33,773 nucleotides of DNA, taken from the NCBI GenBank assembly GCA_026388125.1, contig JAPLKJ010000256.1:1-33773 (forward strand). Direction: 5' to 3'. Made by a program: the position numbers and the translations under genes. Source of the DNA: Elusimicrobiota bacterium. Lineage in GTDB: Bacteria > Elusimicrobiota > Elusimicrobia > Elusimicrobiales > UBA9959. Below the pieces are notes generated by a model. That model worked only from the letters and a program-made list of their open reading frames with translations. It searched no databases and was not told where the DNA came from. Below are positions 14,511-21,393 of this stretch, in pieces; positions within the stretch are counted from its first letter, which is position 1; every line of letters starts with the position of its first letter.

Positions 14511-16040
14511 TCTTCCCGGGGCCGCCCATCGCGCGCGGATCCGGGGATTGGCGGGGTCAAGCCACGCGGCGTGCCTGAACTGCGCGGCCGTATGCGCCTT
14601 GCTGTAGAGCGCCATCGCGGCCACCTGCCCTGAACTGCGCAGCACCGCGGCGGCCCCGGCTAACGCCACCGCTTGCACCAGCCTCCGCCGGACGAGCGGT
14701 GAGAGCTCCACATACCGCAGCGCCGGAGAAGCAGGCGCCAGCGCGCCGAAGAGCGCCCAAGCGATGAACGCGGGCGCCGGGAGCAGCAGCACGGCGTCGA
14801 AGCACGCGACGATAACGGTCACCACGAGCGCAGCCGCCAGCGCAAGCCCTTCCATATAGTCGTCCACGCCTGCAGCTTCTTCGGCCCGCCGCCAGGCCCC
14901 CCGCAGCAGCCCGAGGAACACCAGCAGGAGCGCGGCCAGCGCCGGCACCCCGCGCTCGGAAATTATAGCCATCCAGTCGCTGCTCGGCCACGGATTTATA
15001 GTCACCCCGCTATGGTAGTCGATAGAGCGATCGTAGTTCTCTACAAATTTCGGGTAAGCCACTGCCCAATTGCCCGGCCCGACGCCGAGCAGCGGATGCG
15101 CGGCCGCCATGCGCAGCGTTCTCCCGTACTGTACGAGGCGCCCGTGTCCGCTCCCCTTCTGGTAGTTCACCACGCCGGTAACCGTGTCGAGATACGGGGA
15201 ATCGCTCTTCCACTCCAGCGTGTTCGGCAGGGTCAGGGCGGCCAGGATCCCTGCCGCTACCGATAGCGCGATATACTTTATCCGCAGCGCAAGTTTAGGA
15301 TCGTTCCAGCGGCCGTGCGCGCGCCGGAGCCCGAACGCCAGCAGCCCAGCGCCCGCGGCCAGGCCCAGGTAGGCGGCGCGCGACCGTGAAAGCACCAGCG
15401 CGTCGGAGATGATGGCCAGCCCGACGGCGCAGGCGGCCACGGTAAAAGAGCGGCGCGCCTTGATGGCGACAAGCACCAGCGCCGGCGAGCAGATAACGAC
15501 GAGGTGCGCCATGAAGTTGCGGTTGCCGAAGGTCCCGCCGGGAACGCGGTGAAGGCTGAAAAGATCGCTTGTGAAGCCGTACGCCTGCGCAAGCGCGGCC
15601 GCGGCGCTGATCACCGCCGCCGCCGCGGCGGCAGCGACTATCGTACGGCGCGCGCCCGCCCCTGCGGCGGCGCGCGAGGCCCAGAACACTCCCGCGCCCG
15701 AGAGCGTTACCGCCAGCGCGCGCGTGGAAAGCCAGTGGTCGGCCGCGAACAGCGCGCTCGTGAAGCTGAGCGCCAGGTATAGCGCGAGCTGCAGATCTAT
15801 CCGGCTGAATTCGAACGCCTTTGCCCGGCGCAGGCCCAAGAGCGCCAGCGCGAGCGCGGCCGCGTGCAGCACCAGTTCTTTGGGGACCAGGAAACGGTCG
15901 AGATCGAACAGGCGGTAAGGCGTGGCCGCCAGCACCACCATGATGGCGCCGGCGACTAGCAGAAGGCGGTCGGCAAAACGATCGTTCCTGTCTGTATTTG
16001 GAACGCTTGCTAAAATGGCTGATTGCGCCGTGGATCCCAT
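14508..16040 (-). CDS. O-antigen ligase / polymerase (Wzy_C) family membrane protein
   Basis: This 510-residue polytopic protein has about a dozen hydrophobic segments. Two Wzy_C landmarks are visible: GGTFGNRNFMAHL in the middle and the large periplasmic loop with LLGVGPGNWAVAYPKF and an SSDWMAIISERGVPAL segment. Members polymerise or ligate glycans on the periplasmic face. No other glycan-assembly gene is nearby, so its substrate (lipopolysaccharide, exopolysaccharide or glycoprotein) is open. The very Ala-rich helices reflect the GC content. The ATG follows TAGAAT by seven bases with no Shine-Dalgarno sequence, and the TAG stop lies in a repeat. Confidence 0.85.
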   Translation of the reverse strand: MGSTAQSAILASVPNTDRNDRFADRLLLVAGAIMVVLAATPYRLFDLDRFLVPKELVLHAAALALALLGLRRAKAFEFSRIDLQLALYLALSFTSALFAADHWLSTRALAVTLSGAGVFWASRAAAGAGARRTIVAAAAAAAVISAAAALAQAYGFTSDLFSLHRVPGGTFGNRNFMAHLVVICSPALVLVAIKARRSFTVAACAVGLAIISDALVLSRSRAAYLGLAAGAGLLAFGLRRAHGRWNDPKLALRIKYIALSVAAGILAALTLPNTLEWKSDSPYLDTVTGVVNYQKGSGHGRLVQYGRTLRMAAAHPLLGVGPGNWAVAYPKFVENYDRSIDYHSGVTINPWPSSDWMAIISERGVPALAALLLVFLGLLRGAWRRAEEAAGVDDYMEGLALAAALVVTVIVACFDAVLLLPAPAFIAWALFGALAPASPALRYVELSPLVRRRLVQAVALAGAAAVLRSSGQVAAMALYSKAHTAAQFRHAAWLDPANPRIRARWAAPGR

Positions 16041-16047
16041 TGAGAAT

Positions 16048-16058
16048 ATTCTAGCAAA
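16048..16058 (-). promoter_or_regulatory. extended -10 TTTGCTAGAAT, seven bases before the ATG
   Basis: On the minus strand TTTGCTAGAAT is followed by ATTCTCA and ATG 16040. The same TTTGCTAGAAT occurs upstream of the genes at 27998 and 32311, and TTTGCTAAAAT upstream of 22683. Confidence 0.65.
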
Positions 16059-16186
16059 TGGAACTATACGGCCCGGGCGCTTACCTTTGTACCCATAGCC
16101 TTCCGGGTCTTTCGGTACTGTCTGAGCGGCGGGAATAGTCTTAAAATAACTGCAGGGCCCTTAGCGGCCGATCTACGGAGGATAAA

Positions 16187-16888
16187 ATGAGAAAAACCGC
16201 ACTGTTCATTCTTGCCTTTACTTTTTCCGCCGGCGCCTACGCCGCTGAACTCAACAGGATGTGTGCCAAGGATATAAAAACCAGTTTCCCCGCCGCCGTG
16301 CCCTCCCCCTTCATTACAAAAGCGTATACGCCGACGTCCGCGGCCTCTGCCTGCGAAACAGCGCTGGCCAAGAGCCTCGATTTCAGGCCCACCATTTTCC
16401 GCGACGCCAAAGGCCAGCCTCTGCGCGGTTTCGAGAAAAGTTACTATACAGAGTACGGCCCCATGCTGGTAGCGCTGGTGCTGCAGACCAGCAAGGAAGC
16501 TTATTATTATTACGAGGATTGCGACATCTGCGCCGAAATAGATAAATGCGACCTTAAGACCGGCGCCATCAGCCGCGTAGTAGCGGCGCATTCCGCCGGT
16601 TGCCAGGACATAGCCCCCTTTGCCGCCGGCGCGGTATATAACGCCTGCGCCAAGCCCGAACCTGCCTGCTCCAGAGTGGGAGAGGCCGTACGGATACCGG
16701 ACGAATGCTGCTCGAAGACCGCGGAGCCGGCCTACGGCGGGGAAATGGTGTGCGTTGAAGCGCCGCCCCCCGCTAATTCCACCTGCGCGAAGATCGGCGA
16801 CGCCGTACGGATACCGGACGAGTGCTGCTCGAAGACCGCGGAGCCGGCCTATGGCGGCGAGATGCAGTGCATAGAAGCGGCCCGCTGA
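16187..16888 (+). CDS. secreted Cys-rich protein with a duplicated 39-residue unit
   Basis: This 233-residue protein has a Sec signal peptide (residues 1-19, ending AYA). The first 155 residues are a Cys-containing domain I do not recognise, with a CDICAEIDKC cluster. The end is two near-identical units sharing AVRIPDECCSKTAEPAYGGE, 39 residues apart. Each has four Cys, suggesting a small disulfide module. The ATG has a strong GGAGGATA Shine-Dalgarno sequence, and TTAAAATAAC upstream is a candidate -10. It ends at a bidirectional terminator. Confidence 0.75.
   Translation: MRKTALFILAFTFSAGAYAAELNRMCAKDIKTSFPAAVPSPFITKAYTPTSAASACETALAKSLDFRPTIFRDAKGQPLRGFEKSYYTEYGPMLVALVLQTSKEAYYYYEDCDICAEIDKCDLKTGAISRVVAAHSAGCQDIAPFAAGAVYNACAKPEPACSRVGEAVRIPDECCSKTAEPAYGGEMVCVEAPPPANSTCAKIGDAVRIPDECCSKTAEPAYGGEMQCIEAAR
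16661..16877 (+). repeat. tandem duplication, 117-base period, two copies, inside the secreted Cys-rich gene
   Basis: Two copies start about 16661 and 16778. Over roughly 65 bases (from GTACGGATACCGGACGA) they differ at only a few positions, mostly synonymous. This indicates a recent duplication or gene conversion. Confidence 0.8.
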
Positions 16889-16910
16889 ACCAGGAACCTT
16901 TATAAACGCT

Positions 16911-16938
16911 AAAACCGCCGGGACAGCCCGGCGGTTTT
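16911..16938. terminator. bidirectional terminator
   Basis: AAAACCGCCGGG/CCCGGCGGTTTT lies between the convergent genes ending at 16888 and 16976. Confidence 0.85.
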
Positions 16939-16961
16939 GCATTTTTTTAATGCGCGGATCA

Positions 16962-16976
16962 GGGGACGCTGGGACT
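16962..16976. repeat. GGGGAC type 2-like fragment
   Basis: GGGGACGCTGGGACT adjoins the stop codon of the minus-strand gene. Its orientation is opposite to most other copies. Confidence 0.4.
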
Positions 16977-17500
16977 CAGGACTTGCGGGCGAAGGAGGAC
17001 CTTACCAGCCTGGCCAGGCGGGTGGGCAGGTCAGGGTAGCGTTTGCGCAGCTTTTCCATGTACTTTTCCCCCAGGGGGGTAAGTTCCCAGGTGCGCATAT
17101 TATAGAGCTGGTCCTTCGGAACCTTCGTGCGCACGGCTTCCAGAAAGGTAGTGTACACCATACGTTCTTCCAGCGCGTCCCGTTTATTGCCGCAGGTATC
17201 CGACACGGAGTAACACTTGAGCATCAGATAATGCCCGTCCGCATCTATTTTGCCCAGCGCGAAGGCCACGGAGCCGGGAAAGAAACGGTTGGGCTCGGCA
17301 GATTCTATCTCTCTGTTGCGCTCTGTGAACATTTCGATGAACCCCGTAGCAGCAAGGTTCCAGTTGAACGGAGGTATTTCCTCGGAGCCGGAGTCGGCCG
17401 CTTTGGCCGCAGCCCGGTGTTTTTTGGCGGCCTGGGCCGCGGGCGCAAGGGAAAGCAACAGACCGGAAAGAAGTACGAGGGATACGATATATAAGCGCAT
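16976..17500 (-). CDS. hypothetical secreted protein
   Basis: This 174-residue protein has a Sec signal peptide (residues 1-24, ending AQA). A Lys/Ala-rich linker follows, then a mixed alpha/beta region with two Cys (LKCYSVSDTCG) and a basic C-terminus (LARLVRSSFARKS). No family is recognised. No Shine-Dalgarno sequence precedes ATG 17500; the AT-rich upstream region has several -10-like hexamers, so the leader is short or absent. Confidence 0.65.
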   Translation of the reverse strand: MRLYIVSLVLLSGLLLSLAPAAQAAKKHRAAAKAADSGSEEIPPFNWNLAATGFIEMFTERNREIESAEPNRFFPGSVAFALGKIDADGHYLMLKCYSVSDTCGNKRDALEERMVYTTFLEAVRTKVPKDQLYNMRTWELTPLGEKYMEKLRKRYPDLPTRLARLVRSSFARKS

Positions 17501-17584
17501 GATTTTGTAATTTAAGCTATATAAAAGCCGCTTGTCAACGAAAGAGGACGCTATAGGCCTTTTTTCCCGGAGCGGGTAGGTCTT

Positions 17585-17620
17585 TTGACACTTCAGGCCG
17601 GGGCTCGCTCGTGGTATACT
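17585..17620 (+). promoter_or_regulatory. candidate promoter with TGGTATACT extended -10
   Basis: TATACT (17615-17620) is preceded by TGG. A perfect TTGACA lies 24 bases upstream, too far for standard spacing, so the extended -10 is the more credible element. CAGGGG lies between it and ATG 17641. Confidence 0.5.
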
Positions 17621-17640
17621 ATTACAGGGGAAAAGATATC

Positions 17641-17895
17641 ATGATCAGATCCAGTATTTTTCGCCGCGTCATCACGGTTGAAAACCACGACGAAAAGCCC
17701 GTAATTCCGCGCCCCGTTGTTCCTGCCGCACCTACCGAGCGCATACGGACCGTCTGGCGTTTTTCTCCCGCTACAAATCACATTTCCGCCCATACAGTGC
17801 ATCTCAAGGCCGGCACTACAGCGCCGGCGCATCAGCCGGAACCCGGCGCGAACGAAACGCCCCCGGGCGACGCCTTCCGCCGTTTCAGGCATTAA
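17641..17895 (+). CDS. hypothetical 84-residue protein
   Basis: This small protein has no signal peptide and no membrane segment. It is Pro/Arg/His-rich, with a PVIPRPVVPAAP stretch and a C-terminus ending RRFRH. It looks poorly structured and I recognise no family. Support comes from an extended -10, a CAGGGG Shine-Dalgarno candidate and its own terminator-flanked unit. An in-frame GTG at 17611 lies inside the promoter and is rejected. Confidence 0.5.
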   Translation: MIRSSIFRRVITVENHDEKPVIPRPVVPAAPTERIRTVWRFSPATNHISAHTVHLKAGTTAPAHQPEPGANETPPGDAFRRFRH

Positions 17896-17916
17896 CATCA
17901 TTCACGGTTCCCCGAT

Positions 17917-17945
17917 AAAACAAAACCGCCGGGCTTTCCCGGCGG
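17917..17945. terminator. CCGCCGGG-type hairpin between convergent genes
   Basis: AAAACAAAACCGCCGGG/CCCGGCGG with the T-tract on the minus-strand side. It lies between the genes ending at 17895 and 17995. Confidence 0.7.
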
Positions 17946-17963
17946 CTTCGCATGACTTGTTGA

Positions 17964-17992
17964 TAAATAGTCAATTAGTCAAATACGTCCCC
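17964..17992. repeat. GGGGAC type 1 half-element
   Basis: A half-copy (AAATAGTCAATTAGTCAAAT then ACGTCCCC) two bases from the stop of the repeat-protein gene. It differs from the 4356-4383 arm by a few bases. Confidence 0.65.
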
Positions 17993-17994
17993 TG

Positions 17995-19119
17995 TCATTT
18001 AAGCGGCGAAAGCTCCGTCTGCCCGCAAGCCGCGGAAGCGCGGTCCGAATAGCATACGGACGCCGAGCCGGGCGCGATAGAGACCAGGCCGGGTTCCAGC
18101 AGCCCGGCCGCGGCCTGCTCCAGCCCCTTGTTGGCGCCGGCGGTCTTGGCCGTGCCCATCGTCTGCTCTATCCACTGCAGTTTGAACATGGTGCTGATGC
18201 TGTCGGGCGCGCCCCAAAGCTGCTGGTAGTAAGGGAACTGCGTATTGTAGGCCGCTCCCACCATGCGCGTAAGGGTTTCTATCCCGTCGCCCTGCTGGCC
18301 GTAGGGGTTCATGGAACCGTCCGGGTTGTACCAGGTGTTCGCGCCGCCGAGCGCGTACTTGCCGTTAGGATATTTCCAGGAGCCCGCGTCTGAGTACGCC
18401 GGGCCCACATAGGCGAAACCGCCGCCCGGGTACCTCCAGGATTGCTTGTCCTGGTAGTATTCACCTACGTAAGCGAATTTTCCGTTAGGCCAGCGCCACG
18501 AGCCCTTGTCGGCGTAGGCTTCGCCCACGAAAGCGAAAGAGGTGCCAGGATATCTCCAAGACCCTTTGTCCTGGTAATTCGGCCCCACAAAGGCGAAGTT
18601 GCCGTTCGGATACCGCCAGGACTGCCTGTCCTGGTAATATTCGCCCACGTAGGCGTATTTCCCGTTGGGATATTTCCACGACCCCTTATCCGCGAATTCC
18701 GGGCCGACGAACGCTACCTTCCCGTCGGGATATCTTACGGTCTGGACAGGCTCCGCGCGGAAGCTGCAGATGAAGCTGACGAAATTCCCCGTCTCATCCG
18801 AAATATCGGCGCCGGCAAGGCGGGAGAGCAATTCCATATTGCGGGCGTCCTGGCATTTCTGATACATGCCCGGCTGAGGCCAGGGCTGGTTGCCGGGACC
18901 GCCGGGATGATGGCCGGGGCCGGGAGGAGGGAACTGATGCTGGCCCGGGCCGGGCTGCGCGTGCTCATGGGAGGGCGCCGCGGGAGCGGCCACTTTTACT
19001 CCGGCGATATTTGAAACATTCAGGCGAGCCTCGAACGAACCGCCCGCGGCGTCCGCCGCCAGGCAGGACCCGGCCGAAACGAACGCGATAAGACCCGCTA
19101 TACCTATAATATTTTTCAT
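17995..19119 (-). CDS. secreted protein with 20-residue W-Y-P-N-G tandem repeats
   Basis: This 374-residue protein has a Sec signal peptide (residues 1-21). A Pro/Gly/His-rich low-complexity stretch covers residues 45-85. Six full units of exactly 20 residues run from residue 129 to 248, followed by a partial seventh. A typical unit is RYPNGNFAFVGPNYQDKGSW. Conserved positions are Tyr/Trp-Pro-Asn/Gly, Phe/Tyr-Ala-Phe/Tyr-Val-Gly, Tyr-x-Asp and Ser-Trp. The pattern resembles MORN-type beta-hairpin repeats but does not match the MORN consensus. The C-terminal 115 residues are a separate helical region. The function is unknown; surface binding is a guess. The Shine-Dalgarno sequence GAGGT and a TATAGT -10 candidate are present. 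Confidence 0.8.
   Translation of the reverse strand: MKNIIGIAGLIAFVSAGSCLAADAAGGSFEARLNVSNIAGVKVAAPAAPSHEHAQPGPGQHQFPPPGPGHHPGGPGNQPWPQPGMYQKCQDARNMELLSRLAGADISDETGNFVSFICSFRAEPVQTVRYPDGKVAFVGPEFADKGSWKYPNGKYAYVGEYYQDRQSWRYPNGNFAFVGPNYQDKGSWRYPGTSFAFVGEAYADKGSWRWPNGKFAYVGEYYQDKQSWRYPGGGFAYVGPAYSDAGSWKYPNGKYALGGANTWYNPDGSMNPYGQQGDGIETLTRMVGAAYNTQFPYYQQLWGAPDSISTMFKLQWIEQTMGTAKTAGANKGLEQAAAGLLEPGLVSIAPGSASVCYSDRASAACGQTELSPLK
18343..18735 (-). repeat. coding tandem repeat, 60-base period, about 6.5 units
   Basis: The DNA encodes residues 129-259 of the secreted repeat protein, with an exact 20-codon register and no indels between units. Nucleotide divergence between units is moderate while the aromatic and Gly positions are kept, so selection maintains the motif. 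Confidence 0.85.
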
Positions 19120-19264
19120 TATTACCTCGCACCCCGCACTTTACTATAGAAATTGTAACAAGTGAGACGGCCGGAGCGATAAGGCCAAGGGCCCAGGCGC
19201 CCGTCTTCTTTCGCCTTGCCGCCAGGTAGGCCTTTCGTCCCCCTGCTCTATATTTTCCCGCCGA

Positions 19265-19294
19265 TAAAAAAACCGCCGGGCCTCCCCGGCGGTT
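19265..19294 (-). terminator. intrinsic terminator of the DUF3592-like gene
   Basis: On the minus strand: ACCGCCGGGG, loop, CCCGGCGG, then seven T residues. It follows the gene ending at 19342. Confidence 0.85.
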
Positions 19295-19318
19295 CAGAAT
19301 TATTCAGCGTTTTCAGTC

Positions 19319-19342
19319 ATCGAGTTATCGTGCAGCGTCCCC
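19319..19342. repeat. GGGGAC type 2 half-element
   Basis: The minus strand reads GGGGACGCTGCACGATAACT then CGAT, immediately after the stop of the DUF3592-like gene. A closely similar copy occurs at 20631-20654 and a diverged one at 31501-31528. Confidence 0.65.
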
Positions 19343-19815
19343 TATTCATTCTTTGCAGCAGAACACCCGTCAACTATCAGCAGACATCCGGCGCAACCAG
19401 CCACCGCCAGGAAAAATACGCCCATGCGCCAATCCTTCGGTTCGGGGCCGTCCAGCCTGGAACGCCGCGGCTCGTCCGGATTATAGCGAACCGTTACCGG
19501 CAGGCCTTCCGGATATTTTTGGGAAAGGGCGTTGGCGCCAGCCCAGCCTACGCCGAAAAAACTGTTGTCGTTTATTTCGGTCCTGGCATGATACTTGTCA
19601 TAAACGTATTCGACATAGATCCTGCAGCCGCCCTTGCTGTTTCTGGAGCAGTCGTTCCAGGAGCGCGTGATCACGCCTTTTGCTATGGGCCAGCCCCGGC
19701 TTCGCTTGTAATTCTTCACGTCGTTGTACACGTTGAAGGCGAAGAGCAGGAATAGGACCGGGACCAAGTACATTCCCGCCTTTAAGATCCTGCTGCCGGC
19801 CTGGCTGTTATCCAT
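19342..19815 (-). CDS. DUF3592-like membrane protein
   Basis: This 157-residue protein has an N-terminal membrane helix (residues about 12-30). A beta-rich domain with WPIAKGVITRS...VEYVYD...YPEGLPVTVRYNPDEPRRS follows, then a second helix near the C-terminus. That layout, including the YNPxxP segment, matches DUF3592 proteins, whose function is unknown. The start is well defined: TATAAT, CAGGAG, ATG 19815. It is followed by a GGGGAC repeat and then a clear terminator. Confidence 0.75.
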   Translation of the reverse strand: MDNSQAGSRILKAGMYLVPVLFLLFAFNVYNDVKNYKRSRGWPIAKGVITRSWNDCSRNSKGGCRIYVEYVYDKYHARTEINDNSFFGVGWAGANALSQKYPEGLPVTVRYNPDEPRRSRLDGPEPKDWRMGVFFLAVAGCAGCLLIVDGCSAAKNE

Positions 19816-19912
19816 TAAAGACTCCTGTTTTTCACCATTATAAGAACAAAGGGTTTTCCGTGAGATCGGAACGTCAGCAGCGTTCCCTTTCCCGGACAGC
19901 GGTAACTCTTAT

Positions 19913-20581
19913 TCAATTGCATGAGAGCAATTCGGGCCGCAAAGAGCGATCGCAATACGGCCTGCGGGTGCAGGCCGGGTCCGGGTAAGACCGGGCTCCG
20001 CAGCGGCAGACTGTTCCCGGTAAAGGATAACGCGGACAAAGCCCCTCTTTCAGCCGCTCCAGGTCCTTCCGGGCATTGGAGCATTCCACGGCGGTATATT
20101 TCCACAGCATGCCGTGGGCCAGGAATCTGGCCGGCAGGGCGAATACACTTGCAAGCTGCCGGCTGCCTGCCGCAAGCGCCTCTTCACGGGCGGAGATAGA
20201 CGGCAGAGTGCCCGCCTTACGACAGGAGTGCATTGCATTATTTATGTGGAAACCAAGACCGTAAACAAAAAAGCAGGTAATAAAAAGCAGCAGACTGACG
20301 CCGCAGATAACGAGGGTGCGGAGTTTCGGGCCTTTTTCGCCGGCCTTCCGGCAGTATTCCTCAAAAGCTTGCCAGCCCTCGTAAAGCCCATAGAGAAAAG
20401 CCACCAGGCAGGCTCCCAGCGGAAGCGCCAGGAGCCTTACGAACGGCCTGAGCTGAACCGCGCCGACCGCGTCTTTAAGCGAATCTATCAATATCAACAG
20501 CAGTATCGCTGCGCCCGGCGCTGCTGTGACCTTTGCCAGCCAGGGGATACTCCGGATCATGTCGGCGGCTTTTTTATACAT
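19913..20581 (-). CDS. hypothetical membrane protein with Cys-rich C-terminus
   Basis: This 222-residue protein has three hydrophobic segments (residues about 18-33, 45-67 and 88-112). A soluble C-terminal half contains eight or more Cys, with a tail of C-R-C, P-A-C and Y-C-D. No family is recognised. Overlapping frames on both strands are shorter and lack membrane character. There is no Shine-Dalgarno sequence before ATG 20581; the region just upstream is a stem-loop of the GGGGAC type 2 repeat. Confidence 0.6.
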   Translation of the reverse strand: MYKKAADMIRSIPWLAKVTAAPGAAILLLILIDSLKDAVGAVQLRPFVRLLALPLGACLVAFLYGLYEGWQAFEEYCRKAGEKGPKLRTLVICGVSLLLFITCFFVYGLGFHINNAMHSCRKAGTLPSISAREEALAAGSRQLASVFALPARFLAHGMLWKYTAVECSNARKDLERLKEGLCPRYPLPGTVCRCGARSYPDPACTRRPYCDRSLRPELLSCN

Positions 20582-20605
20582 GCCAGTTAAATTTTGGCTG
20601 CGCCG

Positions 20606-20654
20606 TACGATAACTTGAGCGTTCTAAATTATCGAGTTATCGTGCAGCGTCCTC
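20606..20654. repeat. GGGGAC type 2 palindromic element
   Basis: TACGATAACTTGAG on the left pairs with TCGAGTTATCGTG on the right, followed by CAGCGTCC. It fills the gap between the M48 gene stop and the upstream region of the next gene. It is the only copy of this type with both arms visible. Confidence 0.6.
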
Positions 20655-21374
20655 TCAGGGTTTAACAAGGTACCGGCGGATATAGGCTTCCACGTACTGG
20701 ATACGCTCCGTGGTAGGCGGGTGCGACCGGAGGTACTTCTCGATGGTGATATCGTGCTGGTCACCCTCCAGGGGCAGGATGCTCCTCAGGAATTTCAGGG
20801 AACTGTCCGGCGGATAGCCGAGCCGGGCCAGGTACCGGACGGCGCAGACATCGGCCTCCAGCTCCATCTCCCTGCCGTAGCCCAGCCCCATGATCTGGCT
20901 GGTCATGTTGCCGGCCTGCTTGGCTGCGGAATCCCCGAAGCCGAAAATGATAGTGCTGAGCAGCCCGTAGCCCAGTTGGGACTGCAGGGTTTCGGCGCCG
21001 TGCCGCCGCGCGATATGCCCCGTTTCGTGCGCCAGCACGCCGGCCAGGGCCAGCTGGTCCTGCCCGATCAGCTTCAGGAGCCCAGTTGTTACGAAGATGG
21101 AGCCGTCGGGCACGGCGAACGCGTTCACGGTGGAGGACTCCACTATGTAATACCTGTAATGGTAAGCCGGGCGCTCAGAAACGGCGGCTATCTTGCGGCC
21201 CATATCCTCGATATACTGCTGCCAGGCCGGGTCGGTATGCGCCGGCATCTGAGCCAGCACCGACCTGGTCACCAGCTCGCCGATGCGGTTCTCTATTTTT
21301 TCCGGGACCAAGATCCGGGAGCAGCCCGAAAGCAGCAGGGCCAGCGCCGGCAATATGAGCTTTAACCGTGCCAT
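20655..21374 (-). CDS. M48 family zinc metalloprotease, lipoprotein
   Basis: This protein of about 239 residues has a lipoprotein signal (LLLSGC) and so is probably anchored to a periplasmic membrane face. The catalytic motif is AHETGHIARRH, and the third zinc ligand lies in MELEADVCAVRYL, as in M48 proteases such as the BepA/LoiP group. Those members act in outer-membrane protein quality control. Start ATG 21374 has AGGTGG upstream; a GTG three codons earlier is also in frame. It begins within about 20 bases of the preceding gene's stop, so the two are an operon. Confidence 0.9.
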   Translation of the reverse strand: MARLKLILPALALLLSGCSRILVPEKIENRIGELVTRSVLAQMPAHTDPAWQQYIEDMGRKIAAVSERPAYHYRYYIVESSTVNAFAVPDGSIFVTTGLLKLIGQDQLALAGVLAHETGHIARRHGAETLQSQLGYGLLSTIIFGFGDSAAKQAGNMTSQIMGLGYGREMELEADVCAVRYLARLGYPPDSSLKFLRSILPLEGDQHDITIEKYLRSHPPTTERIQYVEAYIRRYLVKP

Positions 21375-21393
21375 GGATGCCACCTGTCGGGAT

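Noticed and set aside
17585-17620. TTGACA as -35 partner of TATACT
   Set aside because: The 24-base spacer is too long for a standard sigma70 promoter. The TGG extension of the -10 is the more likely determinant.
18343-18735. 60-base periodic repeat considered as a CRISPR-like array
   Set aside because: The period is fully coding with an exact 20-codon register, there are no unique spacers, and no cas gene is present.
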